64,000 bases of DNA from HGM04593 sp045657945 (GTDB taxonomy: Bacteria > Bacteroidota > Bacteroidia > Bacteroidales > Bacteroidaceae), in the NCBI GenBank assembly GCA_045657945.1, contig JAZOUB010000042.1:17046-81045 (forward strand). Direction: 5' to 3'. Positions 35,117 to 44,361 of this stretch are shown here, piece by piece. The notes beneath the pieces are model-generated. The model searched no databases. It had not been told where the DNA came from and saw only the letters and a list, made by a program, of their open reading frames with translations. Made by a program: the position numbers and the translations under genes. The stretch's first letter is position 1. Each line of letters begins with the position of its first letter.

Positions 35117-36061
35117 CTACTTATTATTCTTCAGCAGACGCTTGCGATTTTCCTCACGTCGTTTCTCGAACTCACGATACCCCTCACGGGTTCTTTTCCA
35201 GCGGTTATGAGTCCATAGCCACAGCTCCGGATTCTCCCGGATTTCCTTTTCAAGCAGTTCATAATAGCGGTTTGTAGGTTCAAACTCAGCCATTTTCGAA
35301 GCATCTTCGGCAAAGAGTTCAAAATGCGCGGTGTAGTATCCTCGCTTCACCTTCTTCATTCTGACAAAGAAGAGTGCAGCATGGGTACGCTGAGCAATTT
35401 TTTCTGTTCCCGTAAAAACAGGCGTGTCATGATTAAGGAAATCGACCCAGTGCTTAATTGACTCCCACATAGGAACCTGGTCTGCAATAAAGCCTATCAA
35501 GTATTTCCTGTCGCTTTTTGTTATCTGCATTATCCTTCTGAGCGTATTGGCCATTGTTATGGACTCGGCACCAAACTGATCGCGCATCCTTTTTACAAGA
35601 CTGTCAAAATATTTATTCTCAAGCGGATGATAAATATCACCGACAACAAGGTCCTTCTCATCGAAATATAGCGAAAGCGATGTCAAGTATTCCCAATTGA
35701 ACAGGTGACCCATATAACATACGCATGAATGTCCTTCGGCAACAACACGATGCGCATCCTCAAGCCCGGTAATCACCATTCGTTTGCGTATTTCCTCCTC
35801 GCTCATTCCGTAATACTTTATCATCTCCACAAACCAATCACAAAGCGAAGAGTAGAATTTCTTCTCAATCTTTACCACCTCCTTGATATCCTTTTCCGGG
35901 AACGAGGCCACGAGATTTTTTCTAACTACCTTTCGGCGATAGCGCACTACGTAATAGATCAGGAAAGAGAAGAAATCCGAAATACGGTATAAAACACAGA
36001 ACGGCAGTTTGTTCAGTACAAACAGTATCGGGAGCGTAATGTAGTAAAGAAACTTTTTCAT
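35117..36061 (-). CDS. LpxL/HtrB-like lysophospholipid acyltransferase
   Basis: Inner-membrane acyltransferase of the late lipid A acyltransferase family; adds a secondary acyl chain to lipid A or a related lipid. The start is the ATG at 36061 (MKKFLYYITLPILFVLNKLPF, a membrane anchor). An open frame extends to 36283 but runs through the OmpA terminator hairpin and is not expected to be coding. That leaves 314 residues. Landmarks: VRKNLVASFPEKD, CYMGHLFNWEYL (the HxxxxE/N-type active-site region with His), FIADQVP, and a basic C-terminus (ELWLWTHNRWKRTREG). Substrate is inferred from family. Confidence 0.87.
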   Translation of the reverse strand: MKKFLYYITLPILFVLNKLPFCVLYRISDFFSFLIYYVVRYRRKVVRKNLVASFPEKDIKEVVKIEKKFYSSLCDWFVEMIKYYGMSEEEIRKRMVITGLEDAHRVVAEGHSCVCYMGHLFNWEYLTSLSLYFDEKDLVVGDIYHPLENKYFDSLVKRMRDQFGAESITMANTLRRIMQITKSDRKYLIGFIADQVPMWESIKHWVDFLNHDTPVFTGTEKIAQRTHAALFFVRMKKVKRGYYTAHFELFAEDASKMAEFEPTNRYYELLEKEIRENPELWLWTHNRWKRTREGYREFEKRREENRKRLLKNNK

Positions 36062-36150
36062 ATTCGGGAGAATCATTTCACATCGCATCATCAACACAGG
36101 AGAAGCACCCTGAAGATAGACTAATGCAGACACCTTTGATATAAAACATG

Positions 36151-36158
36151 CAAATGTA
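36151..36158 (-). promoter_or_regulatory. -7 promoter box for the acyltransferase
   Basis: TACATTTG on the minus strand, an exact TAnnTTTG match, about 90 nt upstream of the ATG at 36061 and downstream of the OmpA terminator. It fits an independent transcript. Confidence 0.4.
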
Positions 36159-36196
36159 TATATTATTTTCAAGAAACAGACCAAATAGCGCCAAAA

Positions 36197-36240
36197 ATAA
36201 CAGACAAGGCGGTCTCGATGAAGACCGCCTTGTCTGTTAT
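36197..36240 (-). terminator. 19-bp hairpin terminator after the OmpA-like gene
   Basis: The perfect 19-nt arms 36197-36215 and 36222-36240 with a 6-nt loop lie 12 nt downstream of the stop codon on the minus strand. Confidence 0.8.
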
Positions 36241-36251
36241 GCAATAAACAA

Positions 36252-36959
36252 TTATTCCAATGTTCCGTTATTTGCAGCCTCAATCATCTCTGCACTTGCA
36301 TACATGAAAATCTCGACACGGCGGTTCTCGGCACGGCCGGCAGCGGTTGCATTATCGGCTACAGGCTGTTTTGAGCCAAAGCCCTCAACACTCTTTATCT
36401 GCTCCTGAGGAACGCCCTTTGACAGCAAGTAGTCGGCAACAGCAGTTGCACGGTTTACAGACAACGGATTGTTAATCATATCATTTCCGGTTGAATCTGT
36501 ATGACCATAAATTACGACATCCGCATCACTATACTCAATAAGCACCTTGGCAAACTCTGCCAGATTATCCTTCGCTGCCTTGTTCAAAGCATATTTGTTT
36601 GTTTCAAACAACACGCCCGAGTCAAAAGTCACCTTCACGGCTGTAAGGTTATTGGCATCGGTTATTGTCTGAACAGTCGCGTTCTCGACCTGCGCTGCAG
36701 CCTCGGCCGCATTATCCATTCTTTTACCAATGAGAGCACCGGTTCCTGCACCCACGGCTGTACCTACAGCAGCACCTACGGCTGTACCTACAACAGTGTT
36801 GCCTGTGAACTTACCAATGAGGGCACCAATAAGAGCACCACCAGTCGCACCACTGGCGGCACCAATCACACTACCCTTCGCCAAGTTACTCCATGTACCA
36901 CAACTCGATAGAATAAGCGCAGAACAAAGCACTGCGCAAACAGTCTTTACAAATTTCAT
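36252..36959 (-). CDS. OmpA-family lipoprotein with glycine-zipper segment
   Basis: 235-residue envelope protein. The lipoprotein signal peptide ends in lipobox LSSCG (Cys20). A glycine-zipper region rich in Gly/Ala (about residues 30-78, IGAASGATGGALIGALIGKF and its repeat) could insert in or lie on a membrane. The C-terminal OmpA-like domain (about 105-225) has YGHTDSTGNDMINNPLS and RAENRRVEIF, which bind peptidoglycan. It probably anchors the outer membrane to the cell wall. A good promoter lies at 36996-37025 and a strong terminator follows. Confidence 0.9.
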   Translation of the reverse strand: MKFVKTVCAVLCSALILSSCGTWSNLAKGSVIGAASGATGGALIGALIGKFTGNTVVGTAVGAAVGTAVGAGTGALIGKRMDNAAEAAAQVENATVQTITDANNLTAVKVTFDSGVLFETNKYALNKAAKDNLAEFAKVLIEYSDADVVIYGHTDSTGNDMINNPLSVNRATAVADYLLSKGVPQEQIKSVEGFGSKQPVADNATAAGRAENRRVEIFMYASAEMIEAANNGTLE

Positions 36960-36995
36960 ATTAGTAGTTTTTAAATTTCGTTTTCAAACCTTTCG

Positions 36996-37025
36996 CAAAG
37001 TTAATCAAAAATATCTTTTCACAAA
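36996..37025 (-). promoter_or_regulatory. Promoter of the OmpA-like lipoprotein gene
   Basis: On the minus strand TTTG (37022-37025) is followed after 18 nt by TAACTTTG (36996-37003), an exact match to TAnnTTTG. Confidence 0.6.
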
Positions 37026-37106
37026 ACGCAATATGACAATTAAGCATACATTATAAAAAAAATAAAAAGTGCGTCTGCAAAACCACCGCAATATTGATAT
37101 ATTTAT

Positions 37107-37114
37107 TAACTTTG
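37107..37114 (+). promoter_or_regulatory. -7 promoter box for proS
   Basis: TAACTTTG, an exact TAnnTTTG match, 40 nt before the proS start codon. The -33 element is unclear. Confidence 0.5.
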
Positions 37115-37154
37115 CAGAATATAAAAGGTAAAAATAGAAAAACAGATATACAAT

Positions 37155-38633
37155 ATGGCCGAATTAAAGAATCTTACAAAAAGAAGTGAGAGTTATTCAC
37201 AGTGGTACAACGATCTTGTTATCAAGGCAGACCTAGCAGAGCAGTCGCCCGTGAGGGGATGTATGGTCATCAAGCCATATGGCTATGCCATTTGGGAAAA
37301 GATACAACGCACTCTCGATGACATGTTCAAGGAGACTGGACACGTGAATGCCTACTTCCCAATGTTGATACCAAAATCATACCTCAGCCGCGAGGCAGAA
37401 CACGTAGAAGGTTTTGCCAAGGAGTGCGCGGTTGTCACACACTACCGCTTGAAGAATGCCGAGGACGGCAGCGGCGTTGTTGTCGATCCGGCAGCAAGAC
37501 TTGAGGAGGAGATGATTATCCGTCCTACATCAGAAACCATCATCTGGAGTACATACAAGAACTGGATTCAGTCATACCGCGACCTGCCTATCATGGTAAA
37601 CCAGTGGGCAAATGTAATGCGTTGGGAGATGCGCACCCGCCTGTTCCTGCGCACTGCTGAGTTCCTGTGGCAGGAGGGACACACTGCACACGCAACACGC
37701 GAAGAGGCCGAGAAGGAGGCACAGACAATGCTCCATGTATATAATGATTTTGCCAACAACTACATGGCTTTGCCGGTTGTAATGGGAGTAAAATCGGCCA
37801 ACGAGCGTTTCGCCGGTGCTCTTGACACATACACTATCGAGGGCATGATGCAGGATGGCAAGGCATTGCAGTGTGGCACATCACATTTCCTTGGACAGAA
37901 CTTCGCAAAAGCGTTCAACGTACAGTTCGTCGATAAGAACAACAACCTTGAATATGTATGGGCAACATCATGGGGAGTGTCAACCCGTCTAATGGGTGCG
38001 CTCATCATGACACACTCAGATGACAACGGCCTTGTATTGCCACCGGCACTTGCGCCAATTCAGGTTGTAATCGTCCCCATCTACAAGAACGAAGAACAAC
38101 TTGTAAAAATAAAGGAGACTGTTGACCCAATGATCGCCGAACTGAAGAAATTGGGCATTACCGTAAAGTTCGATGATGCCGACAACAAGCGCCCAGGCTT
38201 CAAATTTGCCGAGTACGAGCTCAAGGGTGTTCCCGTACGCCTTGTACTTGGTGCGCGCGACATCGAGAACGGCACAATCGAGGTTATGCGCCGCGACACA
38301 CTCGAGAAGGAAACACGCTCAATTGAGGGCATAACAGGCTATGTAAAGGAACTGCTCGACGAGATTCAGGCCAACCTGCACCGCAAAGCACTTGCAATGC
38401 GCGAGGAGAACACACGCAGCGTTGATACATACGAGGAGTTCAAGACCGAGATTGAGAAAGGTGGCTTCATTCTGGCACACTGGGACGGCACTCCTGAGAC
38501 CGAGGAGCAGATCAAGAATGACACAAAGGCGACAATACGCTGTATCCCCATAGGTTGGGACGAGACACCTGGTACTTGCATGGTAACAGGCAAGCCTTCG
38601 GCACGTCGAGTTCTTTTTGCAAGAGCATATTAA
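37155..38633 (+). CDS. proS: Prolyl-tRNA synthetase (short, archaeal/eukaryotic-like type)
   Basis: Class II synthetase charging tRNA-Pro. 492 residues, without the editing insertion domain of the long bacterial type. Motifs: MVIKPYGYAIWEKIQ near the N-terminus, motif 2 region IIRPTSETIIW, RTRLFLRTAEFLWQEGHTAHA, and the adenylate/substrate site LQCGTSHFLGQNFAKAF. The C-terminal anticodon and zinc-like domain ends with GKPSARRVLFARAY, the usual aromatic C-terminus. Followed by a strong bidirectional hairpin. Confidence 0.97.
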   Translation: MAELKNLTKRSESYSQWYNDLVIKADLAEQSPVRGCMVIKPYGYAIWEKIQRTLDDMFKETGHVNAYFPMLIPKSYLSREAEHVEGFAKECAVVTHYRLKNAEDGSGVVVDPAARLEEEMIIRPTSETIIWSTYKNWIQSYRDLPIMVNQWANVMRWEMRTRLFLRTAEFLWQEGHTAHATREEAEKEAQTMLHVYNDFANNYMALPVVMGVKSANERFAGALDTYTIEGMMQDGKALQCGTSHFLGQNFAKAFNVQFVDKNNNLEYVWATSWGVSTRLMGALIMTHSDDNGLVLPPALAPIQVVIVPIYKNEEQLVKIKETVDPMIAELKKLGITVKFDDADNKRPGFKFAEYELKGVPVRLVLGARDIENGTIEVMRRDTLEKETRSIEGITGYVKELLDEIQANLHRKALAMREENTRSVDTYEEFKTEIEKGGFILAHWDGTPETEEQIKNDTKATIRCIPIGWDETPGTCMVTGKPSARRVLFARAY

Positions 38634-38649
38634 AAAAGAGATACAATAA

Positions 38650-38697
38650 AACGAAGAGAAAGGAGGAATAACGTGTTATTCCTCCTTTCTCTTCGTT
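38650..38697. terminator. 23-bp bidirectional terminator (proS / tRNA-Arg)
   Basis: The arms 38650-38672 and 38675-38697 are perfect reverse complements around a 2-nt centre. It lies between the proS stop codon and the 3' end of the minus-strand tRNA gene and can serve both. Confidence 0.8.
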
Positions 38698-38700
38698 ATG

Positions 38701-38774
38701 TGACCCCGGTGGGATTCAAACCCACGACCTTCAGAACCGGAATCTAATGCTCTATTCAGCTAAGCTACAGGGCC
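38701..38774 (-). tRNA. tRNA-Arg (anticodon CCG)
   Basis: A 74-nt cloverleaf on the minus strand. The acceptor arm GGCCCTG pairs with CGGGGTC (with G-U wobbles). The anticodon stem TTAGA/TCTGA encloses loop TTCCGGT with anticodon CCG, which reads the arginine codon CGG. The T-arm is GTGGG-TTTGAAT-CCCAC. Discriminator base A; the CCA end is not encoded. A TATCTTCG promoter box is at 38791-38798. Confidence 0.95.
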
Positions 38775-38790
38775 GTCACAATTGCGAGTG

Positions 38791-38798
38791 CGAAGATA
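38791..38798 (-). promoter_or_regulatory. -7 promoter box for tRNA-Arg
   Basis: TATCTTCG on the minus strand, 17 nt upstream of the mature tRNA 5' end, so the primary transcript would carry a leader of only about 8-10 nt. Confidence 0.45.
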
Positions 38799-38912
38799 AC
38801 AATAATTTACAAAAAACAGTTGTTGAAATGACAAAAAAGAGAAAACTCAAATAAATAACAAAAAAGCGCACAGTTTCTTTGCAAAAAATTAGCATTTTTA
38901 AAACAATAACCA

Positions 38913-38920
38913 TATCTTTG
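38913..38920 (+). promoter_or_regulatory. -7 promoter box for asnA
   Basis: TATCTTTG, an exact TAnnTTTG match, 85 nt before the asnA start codon. The nearest TTTG upstream lies 31 nt away, so the -33 element is unclear. Confidence 0.45.
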
Positions 38921-39005
38921 CCACAAACAGGAAAGCAAACTACCAAAAGCGCTTAAAAAAGCACAACAAAACAGAAATATACAATAACAAATTGTCAAAA
39001 CACAA

Positions 39006-40043
39006 ATGAAGTTATACGATTTACCTCAAGAATACCATCCACTGCTTGATCTCAAACAGACCGAACTGGCAATCAAGCAGATAAAGGAAACATTCCAGCT
39101 CAACCTCTCATCGTCGCTCCGCCTACGTCGTGTAACTGCCCCCCTTTTCGTTTTGCAGGGAACCGGACTAAACGACGACTTGAACGGATATGAGAATGCC
39201 GTGAGTTTTCCAATACAGGACATGAATGGAGCTGTAGCCGAAGTCGTACACTCACTCGCAAAATGGAAACGCGTAACACTTGCCGACTATAACATATCCA
39301 ATGGATATGGCATATACACCGACATGAATGCCATACGCGCTCATGAAGAACTTGATAATCTTCACTCACTGTATGTTGACCAATGGGACTGGGAACGTGT
39401 AATCACCGAAGAAGAGCGCACGGCAGAATTCCTGCGCAACATTGTGCGCGACATATATTCGGCAATACTGCATACAGAATTTACCCTGAGCGAATGCTAC
39501 CCACAGCTAAAGCCTTCATTGCCTGAAAAGACAACATTCATACACAGCGAAGAACTGCGATTTAAATACCCCGGCCTCACCCCTAAAGAGCGCGAGGAAG
39601 CCATTACCAAGGAACATGGAGCGGTATTTATAATCGGCATCGGCAAAGAGTTGGGCGACGGCAAGCCACATGACAACCGCGCACCGGATTACGATGACTA
39701 CAGTACACCTAATGAAGATGGATACTACGGCCTCAACGGCGACCTGATGATATGGAATGACGTACTTGGCAAAGCCATGGAACTCTCGTCAATGGGTATC
39801 CGCGTCGATAAGGAAGCGTTGTTGCGCCAATTGAAGGAAAGCGGCAAAGAGGAACGCAAGGGACTCTACTTCCACCGTCGTATGCTCGAAGGCAGCCTGC
39901 CACTGAGCATTGGAGGAGGTATCGGACAGTCGCGTCTATGCATGCTACTGCTCAAGAAAGCACATATCGGTGAGATACAGTCAAGCATCTGGCCCGAAGA
40001 GATGCGACAGAAATGCAAAGCCATGAATATACCTATTATATAA
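39006..40043 (+). CDS. asnA: Aspartate--ammonia ligase (AsnA-type asparagine synthetase)
   Basis: Makes asparagine from aspartate, ammonia and ATP; cytosolic, related to class II tRNA synthetases. 345 residues, close to family length. Landmarks: RVTAPLFVLQGTGLNDDLNG near residue 42, AEVVHSLAKWKRVTL near 78, DMNAIRAHEELDNLHSLYVDQWDWE near 109, GLNGDLMIWNDVLGKAMELSSMGIRVD near 242, and SIGGGIGQSRLCMLLL near 298. ung starts 3 nt after its stop codon, so the two genes are probably one operon. Confidence 0.97.
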   Translation: MKLYDLPQEYHPLLDLKQTELAIKQIKETFQLNLSSSLRLRRVTAPLFVLQGTGLNDDLNGYENAVSFPIQDMNGAVAEVVHSLAKWKRVTLADYNISNGYGIYTDMNAIRAHEELDNLHSLYVDQWDWERVITEEERTAEFLRNIVRDIYSAILHTEFTLSECYPQLKPSLPEKTTFIHSEELRFKYPGLTPKEREEAITKEHGAVFIIGIGKELGDGKPHDNRAPDYDDYSTPNEDGYYGLNGDLMIWNDVLGKAMELSSMGIRVDKEALLRQLKESGKEERKGLYFHRRMLEGSLPLSIGGGIGQSRLCMLLLKKAHIGEIQSSIWPEEMRQKCKAMNIPII

Positions 40044-40046
40044 TAT

Positions 40047-40712
40047 ATGGAGGTAAGGATAGAACAAAGCTGGAAGGAAGTTCTCGCCGAGGAGTTCAAC
40101 AAAGAGTATTTTGCCAGACTCACACAATTCGTAAAAGAAGAATACAACAGCGGGACTCCGATATACCCACCGGCAAGACTAATATTCAACGCTTTTGACC
40201 ATTGCCCATTCGACAAGGTAAAAGTTGTAATTTTGGGACAGGACCCATACCATGGCGCAGGTCAGGCACATGGGCTATGCTTCTCTGTAAACAAAGGCGT
40301 CCAATTTCCACCGTCATTACTGAATATTTTCAAGGAGATTGAAAGCGATTTAGGGACGCCAATTCCGCAAGACGGCGACCTCACAAGATGGAGCGACCAA
40401 GGAGTGCTGCTACTCAATGCAACGCTGACCGTACGCGCCGCGCAGGCAGGCTCGCACCAGAAACGCGGTTGGGAGGAATTCACTGATGCCGCAATACGCG
40501 AACTCGCCACACGCCGCAGCGGAATAGTCTTTATCCTTTGGGGTAGTTATGCGCAGAAAAAAGGCGCATTCATCGACCGCAACAAACACCTTGTATTGAC
40601 TTCGCCACACCCCTCGCCACTGTCGGCCTATCAAGGTTTCTTTGGCAACCACCATTTCAGCACAGCAAACAGATACCTGCTCGAGCAAGGAAAGAGTGAG
40701 ATAATCTGGTAA
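40047..40712 (+). CDS. ung: Uracil-DNA glycosylase (family 1)
   Basis: Excises uracil from DNA in base excision repair. 221 residues. The catalytic water-activating Asp66 lies in VILGQDPYHGAGQAHGLCFSV. The DNA-intercalating region HPSPLSAYQGFFG and LLLNATLTVR are present as in E. coli Ung. Starts 3 nt after asnA. Confidence 0.97.
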   Translation: MEVRIEQSWKEVLAEEFNKEYFARLTQFVKEEYNSGTPIYPPARLIFNAFDHCPFDKVKVVILGQDPYHGAGQAHGLCFSVNKGVQFPPSLLNIFKEIESDLGTPIPQDGDLTRWSDQGVLLLNATLTVRAAQAGSHQKRGWEEFTDAAIRELATRRSGIVFILWGSYAQKKGAFIDRNKHLVLTSPHPSPLSAYQGFFGNHHFSTANRYLLEQGKSEIIW

Positions 40713-40736
40713 AACAGTTACATTCCATAAAGAACC

Positions 40737-40770
40737 AATCCCGTTCCACAGTTGCCGTGAGAACGGGATT
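40737..40770. terminator. Hairpin between ung and the lptD-like gene
   Basis: AATCCCGTTC (40737-40746) pairs with GAACGGGATT (40761-40770). The 3' arm overlaps the stop codon of the convergent minus-strand gene. Confidence 0.6.
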
Positions 40771-43519
40771 AGTCATTATACCATTGTACATTAGAGCTCT
40801 GGCTGCTACGTTTGTCAATCTTAAGTACGTCGGCCAGCATTTGAGACGTAGCCCTGAAACTGAAATTAAATGATGTGTATGGCGCAAGCACAATACCGCA
40901 TGACATCTCAAAGCAGTGCAGGTCGCGCGAAATATTCAGCGTAGTGGTCGTCAGTTTCTTGAATTCAAAGTTATATCCCGATGTAAAGTTTATGCGCCAA
41001 TTATCCGATATACCGATATTACCCGAGAAGTTCAGGTTCTGTGTAAATTTATACGGGTAGCGCATTGTCCTGATATTTATCTCCGCACTCCTATCCTCAG
41101 ACATTGTAATACCATAAGAGACTGTCAGGTTCCATGGGAATTTGAACGGCATATAACCATCTTCATCAACATCGGCATTCTTGTTTTTTTTAGCCTTAGC
41201 ACCTTTTTTCTTTTCCTGGTCGGGCAATGGCAATGTCTCACCATCGGCAGGCTGCCCACCCGCCAATTCACCATCTACCTCCTCATTCTTCTTGCCAAAA
41301 TACTTTTTCCACAATTCAATAAACGTCTTGTTATTGAACGTGTAAGAGAGGTTTTGGCTCATACCCTGGAAACGTCCGAAACGTCCGTACGACCATTCGG
41401 TCCTGTCACCCACAACAACTTGCCCCCTATCATTGAACTCGTACGCGTATGTCGCCCAGGTCGCATTAAAACTGAAGGTATAACTCTTGGTCAGTTTCAA
41501 CCTGAGTCGCGTAGAGAGATTACTCCACGGTTTTGTCTTAGCCGCAAGATTATATGACAACGAACCACCAATCTCATCAATGAGACTCACCTTTTTCACG
41601 GAATCGGTCTTTGTACGCCATTTCATCTCAAGGTTATTGCTGACATTTAGCGAAATGCTACCGGTCTGACCTTTTGACGGTATTCCATACATGGCACCCT
41701 GATATGGAGAATACTCCACCGTACGTGCCTCACCGTTTTCATCAGTATATACATACGTTTCGTAATAGCCATATCTTTCATGACCGAAATCGGGAGCATA
41801 ATTCAGCGAAACCGAGGGCTTGAATACATGGCGAACCGCCTGAACACGGCTATTCTTTATAAAACTTGCCGGCTTAAAGAAACCATAAAGTGTCGTGTTT
41901 GCCGAAACCGCGAGATTATAATTATACACTCGGTGGAAGCCACCTACAGTATCACGCACAACGCTGTTGGTAACATCACTCCATGACTGGTTCACCTTCT
42001 TGAAATACCAGCGCTCAGTATAATTGAAGCTTGGAGTAATGTTTATATGGTCAAACAGCTGGAATGTCGCACTGATGGGGATATTATGCTTTACACCGTT
42101 ATTCCAGTCCTTCAACAAATCGGAGCCGAGAATCTCATACTCCTTGGCCGATATACTGTTATTGAATTGTCCGCTGTATGAAAGCGAGATTTTCTCATAC
42201 CAACGCTCGTCACCCTTTCTCTTCTTGCGTTTGAAAGGATATTTCTTGGACAGCGAAACATTCAGGCTTGGCAAATTGAGCGAAATAATTGAATCCTTTA
42301 CATTCTGGGAAAGATTCATGCTCGTTGACAAAGTAAGACCTATCGACGGGAACGTGTGCGAATAGCTCACACTTGAAGTTCGCATACTTTGTGAACTGAG
42401 CGACGGATTGTAGAGGCTATTCAAGTTTGAACGTTCATAATTGGCTGTAGAAAAGTTTACACTTGCCGAGAAGTTACTGTTAGGCATCGCCTTAGAATCC
42501 TGCCTATGGTTCCACATTATTCTGAAGTTCTTACCAACTGTATAATCCGGCAGTCCCTTATCACCGGTCTTTGTAACCAAATAACTGAGATTGAAGTTAC
42601 CCGAGAACTTATAGCGTTTCGCGTATGAAGATGCAGCATTCACACCCCAGGAACCTTTTGTAAAGATCTCACCGGTAAGACGCAAGTCAAACTTGTCGCT
42701 TATTGCGAAATAGTATCCGCCATCACGCAGATAAAAACCACGTGCAGTCTCATCACCATATGTAGGCATTATAAAACCCGACGAATAATTGCTTGTGGTA
42801 AAAGGGAAAAAGCCGAAAGGCAACGCCAACGGCAACGGCACATCCTCAACAACAAGATACAGAGGACCCGAAACGACATCTTTCTTCGGGCGCACCTTGG
42901 CACGAGTCAATTTTATATAAAAGTGAGGATGCTCGGCATCACATGTCGTGTACATACCATCCTGGGAATAGAATACATTGGTAGAGTCCTTCTTCGCCTT
43001 TCCACCCATGATGTATCCGTCACCCTGCTGGGTAAACACATTGCTGATAAAGCCTTTACGAGTCTTGAAGTTATAGCTCATCTTGTCCGACTCATATGGT
43101 GTACCACCATCAACGAAGACCGGCAAACCCGTAATAACTCCCAGCGAATCGGCACGTCCATTGGCATGTACAAGACTGCTATCCATGTTCATGGAAATGA
43201 CACTTGCTGTAAGTTCAATCTTGTCATATACGATCTTGCTGTCTCCGTAAAGATAAGCATTGCCATTCTTTGACCACACCATAGAATCAGTACTCTCATA
43301 ATATACCGGTGCATCTATGGCATCTTTAGGAGGCTCTGCAGTTCTTAGCGAGTCAACACCCAACGAATCACCCACAGCCACTGAATCAATTGTCAATGAA
43401 TCCAGAACAATGTGGACAAAAGGGAAATTGGCACATGGCAAATTGCGGGCAGCGCCCCCTACAGGAGCAACTACCAGCAACAAAACTGCCATCAAGAGAC
43501 CAAGAATTCTATTTCCCAT
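40769..43519 (-). CDS. lptD: LptD-like outer-membrane LPS-assembly protein
   Basis: Large outer-membrane barrel for lipopolysaccharide export. 916 residues from the ATG at 43519; the longer start at 43546 lies inside the -7 box at 43544-43551. The signal peptide ends near VGGAA. The N-terminal OstA/beta-taco-like domain (about residues 70-200) has DSKIVYDKIELTAS and DKMSYNFKTRKGF. The barrel follows with the LptD landmarks LPLALPFGFFPFTTSNYSSGFIMPTYG and long alternating strands. A Lys/Asp-rich insertion lies near residue 770. Its lptE partner is at 21006-21533. Convergent with ung. Confidence 0.88.
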   Translation of the reverse strand: MGNRILGLLMAVLLLVVAPVGGAARNLPCANFPFVHIVLDSLTIDSVAVGDSLGVDSLRTAEPPKDAIDAPVYYESTDSMVWSKNGNAYLYGDSKIVYDKIELTASVISMNMDSSLVHANGRADSLGVITGLPVFVDGGTPYESDKMSYNFKTRKGFISNVFTQQGDGYIMGGKAKKDSTNVFYSQDGMYTTCDAEHPHFYIKLTRAKVRPKKDVVSGPLYLVVEDVPLPLALPFGFFPFTTSNYSSGFIMPTYGDETARGFYLRDGGYYFAISDKFDLRLTGEIFTKGSWGVNAASSYAKRYKFSGNFNLSYLVTKTGDKGLPDYTVGKNFRIMWNHRQDSKAMPNSNFSASVNFSTANYERSNLNSLYNPSLSSQSMRTSSVSYSHTFPSIGLTLSTSMNLSQNVKDSIISLNLPSLNVSLSKKYPFKRKKRKGDERWYEKISLSYSGQFNNSISAKEYEILGSDLLKDWNNGVKHNIPISATFQLFDHINITPSFNYTERWYFKKVNQSWSDVTNSVVRDTVGGFHRVYNYNLAVSANTTLYGFFKPASFIKNSRVQAVRHVFKPSVSLNYAPDFGHERYGYYETYVYTDENGEARTVEYSPYQGAMYGIPSKGQTGSISLNVSNNLEMKWRTKTDSVKKVSLIDEIGGSLSYNLAAKTKPWSNLSTRLRLKLTKSYTFSFNATWATYAYEFNDRGQVVVGDRTEWSYGRFGRFQGMSQNLSYTFNNKTFIELWKKYFGKKNEEVDGELAGGQPADGETLPLPDQEKKKGAKAKKNKNADVDEDGYMPFKFPWNLTVSYGITMSEDRSAEINIRTMRYPYKFTQNLNFSGNIGISDNWRINFTSGYNFEFKKLTTTTLNISRDLHCFEMSCGIVLAPYTSFNFSFRATSQMLADVLKIDKRSSQSSNVQWYND

Positions 43520-43543
43520 GGAACATTTTATCAATACAATTGA

Positions 43544-43551
43544 CAAAATTA
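43544..43551 (-). promoter_or_regulatory. -7 promoter box for the lptD-like gene
   Basis: TAATTTTG on the minus strand, an exact TAnnTTTG match. It leaves a leader of about 18 nt to the ATG at 43519 and excludes the upstream start. Confidence 0.5.
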
Positions 43552-43632
43552 CGAAATAAAAAGGAGTATTCTTTAATTTTAGTATAAAAACATGTTAAAA
43601 AACATACACGCGCGCAAAGCATACACACCCAA

Positions 43633-44181
43633 TTACATGAACATAGTTGCCCAGAGCTTCACCTTAGCAACCGACTCTTCCGATATTTTAGACATGCTTT
43701 CAACAACCTGCTCCATCGTTCGTGCAGTCTCAAGATACTTTGTTTTGGAATAGAATTTGTCTGCAAAACATATCAGTTGTTCCTCTATTGTCTCCGGGAC
43801 AAAATCCTTTACCGGCAATTTCCAACCATTTGCCAGCACCTGTTCCTTTGTCAATCCGGTGCCGGTATGACGTTCGCACACCCTTGCGTGACGTTCATAT
43901 CCAAGCGAGCGCAACAGCTCGGCACCAATATAGCCATGGCAAAGATATGGTTCACTGCCACAACAATATATACGCGGAGCATCGGTCATGAATATGCCCA
44001 GGTCGTGCAACATTGCCGCCTCTTCAACAAACTGCATATCAATATCAAATTCAAGATGCCTGTGTGCCATCTCAAGGGCAAGTTCCGTCACTTTCCTTGC
44101 ATGCACCATGTAAATATTTTTCAGCTCATTATCCTCGGGGTAATAACGGTCAATGATCCCCATAACATCTATCCTGTCCAT
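43633..44181 (-). CDS. HD-domain phosphohydrolase-like protein
   Basis: 182 residues from the ATG at 44181. The open frame extends to a TTG at 44235, but a complete promoter (44206-44236) lies in that extension. The metal-binding HD pattern is visible as VHARKVTELALEMA, then AAMLHDLGIF, with later His residues in CHGYIGAELL and VCERHTGTG. It probably hydrolyses a nucleotide or phosphate ester; substrate unknown. Divergent from the VTC module. Confidence 0.83.
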   Translation of the reverse strand: MDRIDVMGIIDRYYPEDNELKNIYMVHARKVTELALEMAHRHLEFDIDMQFVEEAAMLHDLGIFMTDAPRIYCCGSEPYLCHGYIGAELLRSLGYERHARVCERHTGTGLTKEQVLANGWKLPVKDFVPETIEEQLICFADKFYSKTKYLETARTMEQVVESMSKISEESVAKVKLWATMFM

Positions 44182-44205
44182 TAGCGGTTGTATTTTATCC
44201 GGCAC

Positions 44206-44236
44206 CAAAGGTATATTATTTATACCACTCCACAAA
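44206..44236 (-). promoter_or_regulatory. Promoter of the HD-domain gene
   Basis: On the minus strand TTTG (44233-44236) is followed after 19 nt by TACCTTTG (44206-44213), a full match to the -33/-7 consensus, with a leader of about 18 nt to the ATG at 44181. Confidence 0.65.
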
Positions 44237-44299
44237 GTCCATCAATAATCAAAAACTGCCTTTTTGTTTAAAGCAGATGCAAAAAGCAAGGTGCGCAAG

Positions 44300-44329
44300 T
44301 TGATTATTGAATATTTTTGACTATTTTCG
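44300..44329 (+). promoter_or_regulatory. Promoter of the VTC/DUF4956 module
   Basis: TTG (44300-44302) and TATTTTCG (44322-44329) are separated by 19 nt, 33 nt before the start codon of the first gene. Confidence 0.5.
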
Positions 44330-44361
44330 CAAAGAATAAGAACTTATAACAACCAAGTCGA

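Noticed and set aside
36062..36283. N-terminal extension of the acyltransferase reading frame
   Set aside because: It runs through the OmpA terminator hairpin (36197-36240), and the family starts at the ATG at 36061.
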